A DNA stretch of 64,000 bases from Mermis nigrescens. Taxonomy: Eukaryota; Nematoda; Enoplea; Mermithida; Mermithidae. The notes under the pieces were generated by a model that saw only the letters and a program-made list of their open reading frames with translations, was not told the DNA's origin and did no database searches. Every line of letters begins with the position of its first letter. The stretch's first letter is position 1. Shown here in pieces: positions 23,701-35,700 of this stretch. Position numbers and translations under genes: made by a program. The stretch covers positions 225,001 to 289,000 of the forward strand of contig JAVLUZ010000339.1 of assembly GCA_036768485.1 (NCBI GenBank), written 5' to 3'.

Positions 23701-26700
23701 AAATTAAAATCGATAAAAAGTGAATAATAAAAATATAATTTTAAAATCGTAAATTCAGGTCAAGAAAGCTTTCTATGCACTTGTGTACAATAGCGTCAGG
23801 GCGGCGACTTTGTCTCTGGAAGGATGAATATCTCCATCCCTCTGTTACATACGTCTTTCCGAACTTGGAAAATATTTGGAAAAATAATTGTTAAATAATA
23901 AAAATAATAAAAAATAAAATTAAATTAAATAAATAAAACGTAATTATTAAAAATATAATTTGAAAACCGTAAATTTAGGTCAAGAAAGCTTTCTATGCAC
24001 TTGTGTACAATAGCGTCAGGGCGGCGACTTTGGTCGACAGCGATCAACGATTCGTTGGCATGTTGACCATCACCGATTTTATACATATATTGCATCATTA
24101 CGAAGCTCAAGGCAAAGACTGTGTAAAAGAATTGGAGCATAATAGGATATGCGACTGGAAAAGTGAATAGAAATTCGCTCCCTTTAAATAAAGCTAAAAT
24201 CATCGCTTTGTAAAAATGGAAAAAAATTTGAAATTTCAATGAAGTTTTTTCAAATAATTGTAATTTTATTTAAAAAATGAGCAATTAAAAAAACAATTAC
24301 GCAGTATGAACAATTCGAGGAGATTTGGAAATACCCGCATTTTTCGTCGAAGTGTCTCGCATATTCAGCATTTCGCGCCAAGATTTATCATTTTTCCACA
24401 ATTCCATCTTTAGTTTTGAAAATCATTTTGAAAAAATGGAAAAAAGCACTTAAATGAAATTAAAATTAAAAAACTCCAATATTCTATCACCCGATCAGGT
24501 GCCGCTTTCGAATTTCATTGCAACTGCTGAACATTGAATTTTTAGGAGCTTTCTAAAATTTTACATTTGATCAAAATGCGTAGTACTGATTAACCTCTAT
24601 GTTAAAAATATTTGGATATATTATTATACTAGATGAGCTGCCCGGCGTTGCCCGGGCTGAACTTAGGCCTGATATATAGCTATGTGGAATTGATATGTAA
24701 AAAAATCCATAATTTTGATGTTTCTTGGAAAAATCCATAATTTTGATGTTTTTTATTAATCCGTAATTTTGGTGTTATTTTAAAAAATCCGTAATTTTGA
24801 TGTGATTTTAAAAAATCCATAATTTTGATGTTTTTAAAAAAATCCATAATTTTGATATTTTTAAAAAAATCCATGTTTTTAAAAAGAATCCATAATTTTG
24901 ATGTTATTTTGAAAAATCCATAATCCTGATGTTTTTTAAAAAAATCCATAATTTTGATGTTTTTAAAAAATCCATAATTTTGACGTTTCAAAAAAATTTC
25001 CATAATGTTGGTGTTTCATCGTGCCCTATCTTATAGCGTTGAGTATGCTATAGCATTGAGTACTTTTATACCGTGTCATATCTTATAGCATTTAGGTATC
25101 TTAGTAGCATTGGGTATGCTATACCGTATCCTATCTTGTAGCATAGTTGAGCTGCCCGGCGTTGCCCGGGCTGAACTTCAGGCCTGATAGCTATATGGAA
25201 TTAATATGTCTCTTGTATTTTTTATTTTTTCAAGACTTTTGATGTTTTTTGGGATATTTCTAAAAAAATTGTTGGTACAAACCATATTTTATTTTTTGGA
25301 TTTTTTAAAATGTCTTTTGTCAACCATTTTTTGATCAAATCCATATTTTTGACGTTACAGAATGGTTTCGAAAATTGTTTAGCCATAATCATATTTTTGA
25401 TGTTACTGGGGTGTTCTGGAAATTTTTTTAATAAAACCCATATTGTTGATGTTTTGTGATGTTTTGGAAAAATTTTTTTTCGTCAAACCATATTTTTGAT
25501 GTTTTGGGATGTTTTGGAAAATTTTTTCGTCAAACCATATTTTTGATGTTTTAGGATGTTTTGAAAAATTTTTTCGGTCAAACCATATTTTTGATGTTTT
25601 AAAAATTTTTTGTTTGTTGTAGCAAAGGGTGTCATATATCACGTGATATGTTATAGCTGATGGTATCTCCTATCTTATATCACTGCATGTTATGGCACAG
25701 ACAGGGTATCTATACCAAACCTATCTTATAGAATTGCCTATCTCGTAGCACAGGGTATCTTATATCCCATACTATCTTATAACATTGCCTATCTTGCAGC
25801 TCCGGGGTATCTTATATCACTTCCTATCTTATAGCATTGCCTATCTTGTAGCACGGGGTATCTTTTATAACGTTCTATCTTATAGCATTGCCTATCTTGT
25901 AGCACAGGGTGTCTTATATCACGTCCTATCTTATAGTATTGCCTATCCTGTAGCACAGAGTATCTTATATCACGTCCTATCTTATAGCATTGCTTATCTT
26001 GTTGCACATAGTATCTCATACCATGCCTATCTTATAAAATTGCCTATGTTATAGCATCATTTGGTTAAACCTGTATTTTGATGTTTCACAGTGCCGACCA
26101 ATGCTATAACATATAACAATGTACATAGTGTCGCCAGGCCTGCTCCTCTTGGCCGGGGTATCCATATACAAACAGTATAAACTAATTTTTGAAAAAATAG
26201 CAAAAAATCGGCCATCTCCCGAAATCGTGGAGGCTTATAGCACAGGGGCCAAACCCTGCTCCCTCCTGCCCAGGGCCAATGGGTGCGTTAGATCGCTACG
26301 GCTCCTTCCCCCATTGGACCGACCTCGGCCCAAAATATCAACCCACCAAATTTCATTGGGCCGGAGCCAACCCGGCACAAACATACGAACATACGAACAT
26401 ACATACACACAAACAAACAAACTTTCAAAAATATATAGTAGATTAAGTATATTTGTTTGTATCAGTAGACTGTGTGCTTTACTGAACATGTATAGATGTG
26501 TATTCATACACGCACAGCATGGGAATTCTGTTGGGGGTGAAGTTATAAAATGCCTTTTTTGGGTGCAAAAATGGTAGGTACGCGTCAAAAACATCGTTTT
26601 TCAGCGTTTCTGACGATGCTCTATCTTTCTAGAGCATCAAAACAGAAAAAATTTCGGAACAAAATCAAAAAAAGTTCGAACAAAATGTAGTCAAAACATG

Positions 26701-29700
26701 AGTATAATGGCGCCAAAATCTAGGTACTTTTGGGCGAATAGATATCTAAAAACGCTTAAAAAAGCATCTTTTTACAAATTTTTAGAAAATTTTGGGAACT
26801 TTCAAAAAATCGCTCCTTCTGAGGGGGGGGTGAAAAAATTCTTGCGGTGGGTGACTCCCAAGATTATGTATGTGTGTATTCAAAACAATATTTTGATCGT
26901 TCGTCTTTAAAATGACCAGTATTTTAAGTGTAAGCAAACTCATTCTGAACACGAATATGTGAACGTTGCATGAAATTAATTAATATAGTATACATTGGAA
27001 TAAATATTTTAAATTTAATCACTCTTTTCTTTTCAGAAGCTCAATCGGAGCAAAACTTGGCGCATCCGTTCATGTTTATTTACGCTGAGCAAAGGTGAGC
27101 GCCGCTAGATTTTGGGAAAAATCGCTGTATTTCATTCTGTAAACATGGCATGCCTAAATGTAGGAGTAAATATGTACATACGTGATAATTATTTTTTACT
27201 TTGGCAGATGTTTTCATTTCTAATTGTGAAAATAAATTCCTATCTTTCTTGTTTTTTCCTTTTTTAAGCGATCGGTTTTGATATTTTGAAAATTTATGAC
27301 GCAATTTTAATTCACTTTTGACGTTGTCGTAAAGGTATTTGAATAAATAGAAAAACAGGTGATTTTTTGAGTATTTTGGGCTTTGAATCCAAAGAATCAA
27401 AGAGCCCCTCCTCCCATCCAGGTCCGTTTTTAGAGAAACTTGCGTTTTTTAGTCCTTTTTAGCTGCCTTTTTGTCATTTTTTGTACAAAAAAAACAGTGC
27501 GCACCATATGTACATGTAACGGCTCGAAATTTTGGGTGGGGGTCCCTGGCTATTTTTAGGGTAGGGGGTAAGGACCTCCAATTTTTGTCAAAATGGCCAA
27601 AAAGCACGCAAAAAGTGCCAACAAATTCGATTTTTTTCCAAAAATGGGGGGGCAAAAATATTCAGGCTTTGAGGGGTGGGAGGTGATCCTCCTTACATGT
27701 ATAGTGCGCGCGGTATTGATAAAATATATTTAGGAAAAGTCAAGCATGCCTTCAACAAAAATAAATTTTACTTACTTACTGTAATAAGTGTTTTAGGTCC
27801 GTTGACAAATTCCAAATTTCAAATTCCTTTGTTTTTGTTGCATTTTAGTTTTCGTTTGTTTTGTTATTATTTTTATCATTTTTATTTATTATGTATATCT
27901 TTTGTGAATTCTGATTTTTTCTACGTTTCCTGATCGCGTTTATACTTTTTGTATACCAGCGTTTCCTTTTCTTTTGCCTAAGCCTTTATGCTGCGGTTGA
28001 GATTTTATTGCGCAATATGGTACATCGACTACCGATTATCGACAGCAAAACTCATAACATATTGTACATTTTGACGTTGAAACGCCTTCTCAAGTATCTT
28101 TACCTATACGTACGTAAGACATTTTCTTCTGTTACGATAGCAGTCAGCACCATACATGCACAGTATGGGAATTCTGGGGGGTGAAAACCTAAAGTGCCTT
28201 TTTTGGGCCCGAAAATGGCCGGTACGCGTTAAAAAACATCTTTTTTTTGTGTTTCTGACGATACTCTATCCTCCTAGAGCATGAAATCATGAAAAAAATT
28301 TCGAAAAAAGTCAAATAAATTGACCAATATATCGCTTAAAACATGAATATATGGCGCGAAGCGCCGAAAATTTGGCGATTTTGAGCAAATAGATAGCCAA
28401 AAACCCTTAAAAGACACTTTTTCTACCAATTTTCAGGTAAGTTTAGGAAACTTTTGAAAAATCGCCAATTCTGGGGGGGTGAAAAATTTTTTGCGGGGGT
28501 GAAAACCGATTCTGCGGGGGGTGAAACCCCTCCCCACAAGATCATGTATGGTCAGCACACAAAAATAAAAATAATTCATTATTTAATAAAAATAAAATAA
28601 AATTTGAATAAAAATACAAGTTAAATAAATCTGAAATAAAATAAATTAATAAAAAATAAAATTAAGAATAAATTTTTGTTGTGTGTATTCCATTCCGGAC
28701 GACGCTTTTTCACAAATCATGCAAAAATGTAAATAGTTCTAAAAAATGCTTTAGGGCCGAATGACAGAAGGCCGGTTAATTTAACCGATGGTTAAGCTCT
28801 AACCTCTGGTTAGCTAACCATAGGTTAAATTGTTAAATTTAAGCAGCGGTTAAATTTAACTGGTATGACAGAACGCTGGTTAAACTTTGGTTGTCTAACC
28901 TATGCTTAAAATTTGGTAACCAGACTTTAACCGGTGATTAAAATTTTTTTATGTTTCTTAGCACAGGAATTCGACGAGCAGGAAATGATTCGTATCCAGG
29001 GGCGGATGTTAGGGGGAAGGGCGGGGGGCAGCCCCCATTGGCTACAAATATTTGCCGTATAAAGAATGGATATGCAATTTGCAATGATTTTTGGCCGTCA
29101 GTGACCATAATTTTTCAAATTTTTCAGGCGCTACGCGCCGGATGATACCTATTAATGACATTTATTTACTTTCCTGGCGACCTGGAAGCCATTTTCTGTT
29201 CACGTGTAGGTTTCAAAACAATTTTAACAGCAGAAACAGCTATTTTTGCATAGTTTTCTTCTATTTTCTATTAAAAATTTAGATGTTTCGCATCAAATTC
29301 TGTAAATACAGGAAATCGAGCAGTAAATCATGCTTCTAGACGTCTATCCGCCTTAATTTCACAAATTTTCCGGCGCTTCGCGCCAGATTTTTGTTAAAGT
29401 CAAAGAACTTTATCGATTTTTTGCATTAAATTGTCGAAAATTTTAAAATTTTCAGAAAAAAATCTTGCGTCAAAAGTGATTTTATGTAAAAGTATACAAT
29501 GTAAAACGCCAAAAAACGTAATTTTGCGCCTTAAGGGCAGATTTTTGACCTATTTTTGACTGTTTTTGGAAAAGTTGGGATACCGCCCCCCTTAGGAAAA
29601 TCCTGGATCCGCCACTGTTCGTATCTGCATAATTCGTTGCACGCAATTTTTTGACTTCGTTAGGTTTTTATCCATTGAACGACGCATTAATACTGTTCCT

Positions 29701-32700
29701 GCATTGTTTGTTACCTTTCTTCATTCTTCTAAGTCTTTTGTGAATTAAAATGTCTTCTGAATAGAGAACGGGGCGAAATTTAAATTTTCTAGATCTAGTC
29801 TAGAAATTCTCTTTTTGGTCCAATGCGTATCAAAACATAAGCTCATGATCGAAAATAAGAAAACGGACGACGTTACTAAACAAACGAAGAAAAGAAAAGT
29901 CCAGCTCGAAGAAAAATGGCGAAGCTTGAAAAAAGTGATCTATCTATCCATGGCTAACAACATAAATAATAGTTAACCGGAGATTTAAGCCTGCTAGAAG
30001 CAGGGCTAGAAATCTCCGGTTAAATCAGTCGAGTTAAATCTCCGCTTAGTTTAACCGGCCTTCTGTCATACCGATATTTAACCAGCGGTTAACCAGATTT
30101 TAACCGATGCTTAAAGTTAACCGGCTTTCTGTCATACCAAAAACATTTAACCGGAGATTTTAGTCGACTTTTTCTGGACTTTAACCATCGGTTCACGTTA
30201 ACTAGCGTTCTGTCATTCGGCCCATGGACTTACACAGCGCCTAATGCTACTTTAAAAATCTGAAGACAACGAGGCAATCCATCTTTACATATGACAGGAT
30301 TACCGTGGCTATCTTTTAATGCACTTTTGTAGCCAATCACAACTTCTATTCAGCTGGAATAAATGTATCGTTCGGAATGAAACTGACTCTAGTTGATTTT
30401 TTTATTCTGTTTGTTTATTTTTTAATTTTGCATGTTTACGTTGTCAACAATATAATTGTTACTAACTAATTGTGTTGAAATAGATTCTTTATTACGTTTT
30501 TACATGTTTATGGTATACTGTAGTCTGTCTCTCAAAACATTAAGCATGAAAAGCCATTCATTCAACACATGGAAGTGGTTAGAAAATGGTTTCTGTAGTG
30601 ATATACAGATACAGTAATATAAATGTCTGTCGACTGCAATGTACAACAGCGTTGTCATAATATTATATTCTGCTTATTAAAATTGGAATATTATACTTTT
30701 AAAAATTATCATTCTTAACTCGGGCCTCCAGTAAGGGAATATAATTCCATGAATTATGAATGAGAAAATATGCCTATAGATCATTTGCGTACATTTACAA
30801 TTATTTGATTTGTTTTATTTCCATTCAAGACCAGACATGCACAGCATGGAAATTCTAGGTAGGGGGTGACATCTTAAAGTGCCTTTTTTGAGCCCAAAAA
30901 TGTTGGGTACGCTTCGGCGTTTCCGACGATGCACTGTCTTTCTAAAGCATTAGAACATTTGAAAAAATTTTTAAAAAAAGTCAAAAAGTCTAATAAATTA
31001 AACAAGATGGAGTCAAAGCATGAGTGTATGGAGTGAAGCGCCGAAAATTTGACACTTTTGAGCAAATAGATAGCTAAAACGCTAAAAAAGCACTTTTTCT
31101 GCGAATTTTTGGGAAATTTTTGGAAAATTTCAAAAGAATCGTCAATTCTGAAGGGGTGGGTGACAGAGGCGTAGCCAGGATTTTGGTTCGGGGGGCATAA
31201 ACAAAAATTTTTTAAGACTACTTTTGCATTGAATGCCAGTAACGTTACGTATAGTAAAACTAAGTTTTTCGACCTTTCGTAGTGTAGCCTAACTAATTTA
31301 TGGGTTTCTGACGATCAAAAATACAAAAAGTGTAAAGCGGCGCGAAGTGCCGAAAATTTTTGGAATTTCTACCGTTTTCATTAGAGCTGGGCCGGGGCCA
31401 GGCCCCGGCCCCGGGCCGGGGCCAGGGCCAAAGTTAGAGTTGATTATAATGTAGAAAATTGATAATGTTCTGGGCAAATTTACCTTGAAACTCAATTTCA
31501 AGCAAACCACAGATCTTGCTAATATTCAAATCTTTATTTCACTATGCCAGATTGGTGCAAATTTCTAGTTAATAATCAAAATTGACATATTTTAAATTGC
31601 AATTCATATAGACGAGCATTTCCAGCTTGCTTGGTAGCAGACAGCTACGTATATCAGAACAAATAGAATAATAAGCCTAAAAAAAGTGCAAAGTAAAGCA
31701 CATTGAAAAACGCATCCAAGTCAGAGGAGTTAAATCCATACATGGGCAGCTCAAAAATTCTAGGGGGTCCAAAAAGTGCCTAATATTATATATATATATA
31801 TATGGTAGAGCGAAAAACACCGTTTTCTCGCGTTTCTCAATGAGAGCTATCCATTAGCATCAAAAAACCGCAGAAAAACAGAAAAAAATTTTGAAAATCA
31901 ATTTCTGCGAGGTCTAGCGGATTTTTTTTTGGGGGGGGGAGAATGTGAATTCTGGGGGTCTAGATCCCCCGATGCCCATGTTCTGTTATATCTTGTAATC
32001 CCAACAAATATTAACGCTTGACGTGCATATCTACAAGCAAGAATATATGCATAGGTACATATAAGGGGTAGGGCAGGGTCGTACTATGAGCATGGTAAAG
32101 CACGCTATTATTGGCCCCGGCCCGGCCCCGGCAAAAAAGGCGGCCCCGGCACAGCTCTAGTTTTCATGTAGAATTTACGGCCTTTCTATTGACAAATAGT
32201 TCGGAAATCATAAGTGGTGCAAAGTAAAATTTAGTCATTTTTTACCGTCCTTAACATTTTGTAGCTCTGTGAATACTAATAGTCTGACAGAGCAGAAAAT
32301 TATCAAATTTGTACAAAACAATTTTGATAGTTCATGCTCCTAACAAGAAAACTGCGAATTACTAACTTTGTCTGAAAATATTTTGAGTGATTCAGGCTTT
32401 TAAATGCAATGCTGGAGCTTTACAAAAAAAGAACAATAAGTGAAGGCGCTATGCGCCAGAAAATTCGACGTTTTTGCACTTTAAACTCAATTTATACCGC
32501 TTAAATCATACAAAACAGACAAATTAATGCCGGCGCGAAACGCCCGAAATTTTTAGAAATTCCTAATCTTTTTACCTGGCTTGTTCTCCCTTAAATTTCG
32601 TTGCACATGTACAACGAGATTTTACGGCTGCAGGGGGTCTGAGGTGGCGCGCTCGAGTGTTCCCAGCGGGTTCCGGGGCAGAGTCCCGGAAAATTTTGTA

Positions 32701-35700
32701 AAGAAACATTTTAATGACGTTACAATTTTCGCAAAATCGGCCAAATCTCGGTTCTGAATCAAGCCCAAAAACACTTAAAATTGATGAACTACTACATTGT
32801 ATAAAACTTCTGACCTGAAATGCGTTTTTCGACCCTTGCTAATTACATGGCGCAGCAACGGGTCGTTGCCAATATGAAATAGAAAAATGGATCAATGAAA
32901 ATTTTGTTCTTACCGTTTTCAGACCGATATGTGACTTTCTTATTAACAAGATGCAGTTCAGAAAACAGGAAATGCGCAAAAACATAAGAAAATTTGGCCA
33001 TTCCTTTCATTTAAAATAAGATTATGTGTCGTTGTAAAGAAAGACAAAGCAAAGAATAGGCAAACTGGTACACAAAAGGCAAACAAAGCAGGGAACAGAC
33101 AAACGGAAACACAATCATTTTCGCACTTTTACTATTATGCTCATCAAGCATGCGCAGTTTCATTCAATGAACAAATAGCGCATTAAATTACTGAAGTGAT
33201 GTGAAGTGGTGGATTATTTAAGCTGATTCAAGCTTTTAAAGTCATTGGATCTATATAATAATAAATAATCATGACTCGGCGGAAAATTTTGACGTTTTTT
33301 CCTTTTTGAACTCAGTTTTCTGGACACACATTATTGCAACAGAAAAATCAACAATATTTTTGAAAAATTTTTGGGGGGCATGTGCCCCAATGCCCCCCTG
33401 GCGACGCCTATGGTGGGTGACCCCCAGATCATGTTTGTTCAAAACCATCATGACTTTGCACTCTTCTTATCCGCTTACACATTGCGTACACCACATCCGC
33501 TTCTGAATTGGCTGTATTTATCGGAATCAAATTAAAAATTCAAAATCGCCGAATAAAATTAGAATAAATTTTATTTATTTTTACAAATTTTTTATGCAAA
33601 AGATTTTATTGATTCGATTAAATTGTTGACGTGTTTTAATCGTCCATTCTGAATATTTAACATTACCTACGCATACCTTCCGTCGTACTAATTTTTGTTT
33701 GCTTGCTTATGCTTTTACTTTTTCTTTTAGTCCTTTGATTTGAGGCCTTCTTTCCTCTCAAAAACGCCTAAAGAACTCGGCATTGGAACATACGACAAAA
33801 TCGTTACAGTAAGTAGCCAGTTTTTATGGCTTCTATTAAATTGATTTCGGTTATAAATCTGTATTTTCTGAGCTAATAGGAAGAATTAGTGGTCCATGAA
33901 CTTTTTAGCTCTATACTTATTAATTCGAGTTTGTTCCGTTTTCTAAATTTTTTGGCAACCGCGGATCTTGCTTGCCTAAGAGTGTGGATTATTTCATCGA
34001 TTTTTCCTTCATGCAATACATACGTAAATGACGTTTCATGACTGAAACAATCATGAAACAGGGGGATACTGGATCATTGGTTTGTGAACATTTTTCGTCT
34101 CAGGCTGAGCTAATTAGCCGGAATTTTGCGTGTGTTTACGATCGATTCCATTTTATATCTATTCAAACAAGCACACATTCCCATAGGGGGTGCGGGGGGT
34201 ATTATGTACCCCCACCTCGGGGTCCGAGACTTGAATCACTGTCAGACGATTTTGAGCTATTAAACATTTCTGCAATGATTTTTGGGTGCAAAAGCAGCGA
34301 AGATGTTAAAAAATTTTCGGCGCTTAGCTACATTTTTGTTTTGTTTACCCATAAAATACCTAGAATGAAGTTGAAATGATCGGAAAAGTCAAAATTTTCG
34401 ATGACTTCTTATATTTTTTACTTACGAGAATGACAAAACTAGTCAGAATGGGACAAAAAGTAGTTAAAATGCAGTTTTTCACATAACAACATGCTATATA
34501 TGATATTTTAGCCATTTTTAATATTTTACTTGCAAAAAAGGCTAGAACTCTAAATTTAGTGGTCTCAAATTTTGGGATTTCACCCCCCCCCCTGAGCTTT
34601 CGACCTCGGGAAACTATGCAAACAAGTTTTACTATCAATTTTTTGACTTAATTTCCAATTTTATTATGTATACTTTTTGAATTAATTTTATTACCTAAAA
34701 ATTTTTTATCACAGTTTTATTTTTATGTTTTCTTCTTTATTTTTGTTTCGTTATTTATTTATTTGCAACATTTTCTTCGTTTTAAGGTGACGCGCCAAAC
34801 GCCGCTTCGCGACGCGATGCGGAAATTCATTGAGCGACGAGTTTCGTCGTTGCCAGTCGTTGACGATGATCTCGTTGTGCTGGACATTTATTGTAAATTC
34901 GACGTCATCAACTTGCTAGCCAATAATTCGTACGAGAATTCTGACATCACAGTGCAAGACGCTTTACAACAGCGTTGGGCGTCGAAGCAGCGCGACGATA
35001 TGCGCCACAGAACCAACGTATGCATTGAAAAGATCTAATAAAATCTAATTTGAAAACTCAAAATTTTAAGTTAAAAAAATCAAAAAGCCGAAAAAATAAA
35101 AAATTAGCACATCTTCCAAAGTTGACATTCTCCCATCGTATATGTGCATCATGGGCATAGGTGGGCAGCACTAAAATTCTGGGGGGTGCAAGGTCAAAAA
35201 TGGTCTCAAAAATGGTGGCATGGCGAAAAAACACCATTTTTCAACTTTTCTCATCGAACACTATCCATTAGCATCAAAAAATGCGAAGAAACGAAAAAAT
35301 TTCAAATATTGAATTCCGGGGGGATATTCGGCCTTCTAGGGGGGAGTGCATACCATACGTGGGCAGCACCAAAATTCTAGGGGTGCAAGATATTTCAAAG
35401 GTCAAAAATGGCCTTAAAAATGATGGTATGGCGAAAAAATACCATTTTTCAACGTTTCTCATCAAGCACTATCCATTGGCATCAAAAAATTGCGATAAAA
35501 AACAAAACAAATTCAAAAATTGAATTCTGGTTGGGGGTATTTTGGTTTCTCGAGGGGGGTGCATACCCCCCAAACCCCCTTCCCGCGGCCAGGTGTGGTG
35601 CATACCCCCCAACCACACCTGGGCGTGGGGGTTATGCGATTCCCCCCACCCAAGAAACCAAAATACCCCCAGAAATTAAAATACCTCCAGAATTCAATTT

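Larger units (their letters stand above)
24631..26455. mobile_element. composite repeat with internal tandem arrays
   Basis: GAGCTGCCCGGCGTTGCCCG with a shared continuation (GGGCTGAACTT, then GGCCTGATA) occurs at 24,635 and again at 25,149. Three tandem arrays follow. The right end (GGGCCGGAGCCAACCCGGC, then repeated AACATACGA/ACATACACA and ATATAGTAGATTAAG) resembles the 3' tails of arthropod-type non-LTR or Penelope-like elements. No reverse transcriptase was seen, so the class is uncertain. Confidence 0.55.
31164..33412 (+). mobile_element. hAT-like element, 2.25 kb, nested in family A
   Basis: Ends CAGAGGCGTAGCCAGGA and GGCGACGCCTATG are inverted, and GTGGGTGA flanks both exactly (31,156-31,163 and 33,413-33,420). 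It contains several GGCGC-hairpins and a further inserted element. No transposase frame survives. Confidence 0.95.
30832..33437 (+). mobile_element. family A copy split by a 2.2-kb insertion
   Basis: The left part begins CAGACATGCACAGCATG and the right part ends CAGATCATGTTTG, with flanks TTCAAGAC and TTCAAAAC (7 of 8). The two parts together give a normal family A element of about 350 bp. Confidence 0.88.

Noticed and set aside
24680..25003. Minus-strand open frame with repeated MDFFKNIK
   Set aside because: It is the translation of a 30-bp minisatellite with no start context or non-repeat part.
24700..26060. Regular direct repeats that might suggest a CRISPR array
   Set aside because: Units are tandem with no unique spacers, and the genome is eukaryotic.
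26119..26594. Overlapping 119-152 codon frames on both strands
   Set aside because: They fall in the GC-richer tail of the composite repeat and run into family A; no protein family was recognised.
28113..28118. GTAAGA as donor for the CBS2 exon
   Set aside because: Phase 1 there would shift the following SFDLRPSFL exon out of frame; the GTACGT four bases upstream keeps it.
31390..31430. GGGCC/GGCCC tract as a CpG island or promoter
   Set aside because: It is the inverted end of a transposon with a clear GTTTTCAT duplication.
31298..31510. Open frame with GPGPGP repeats
   Set aside because: It translates the GGGCC-rich end of a nested transposon.
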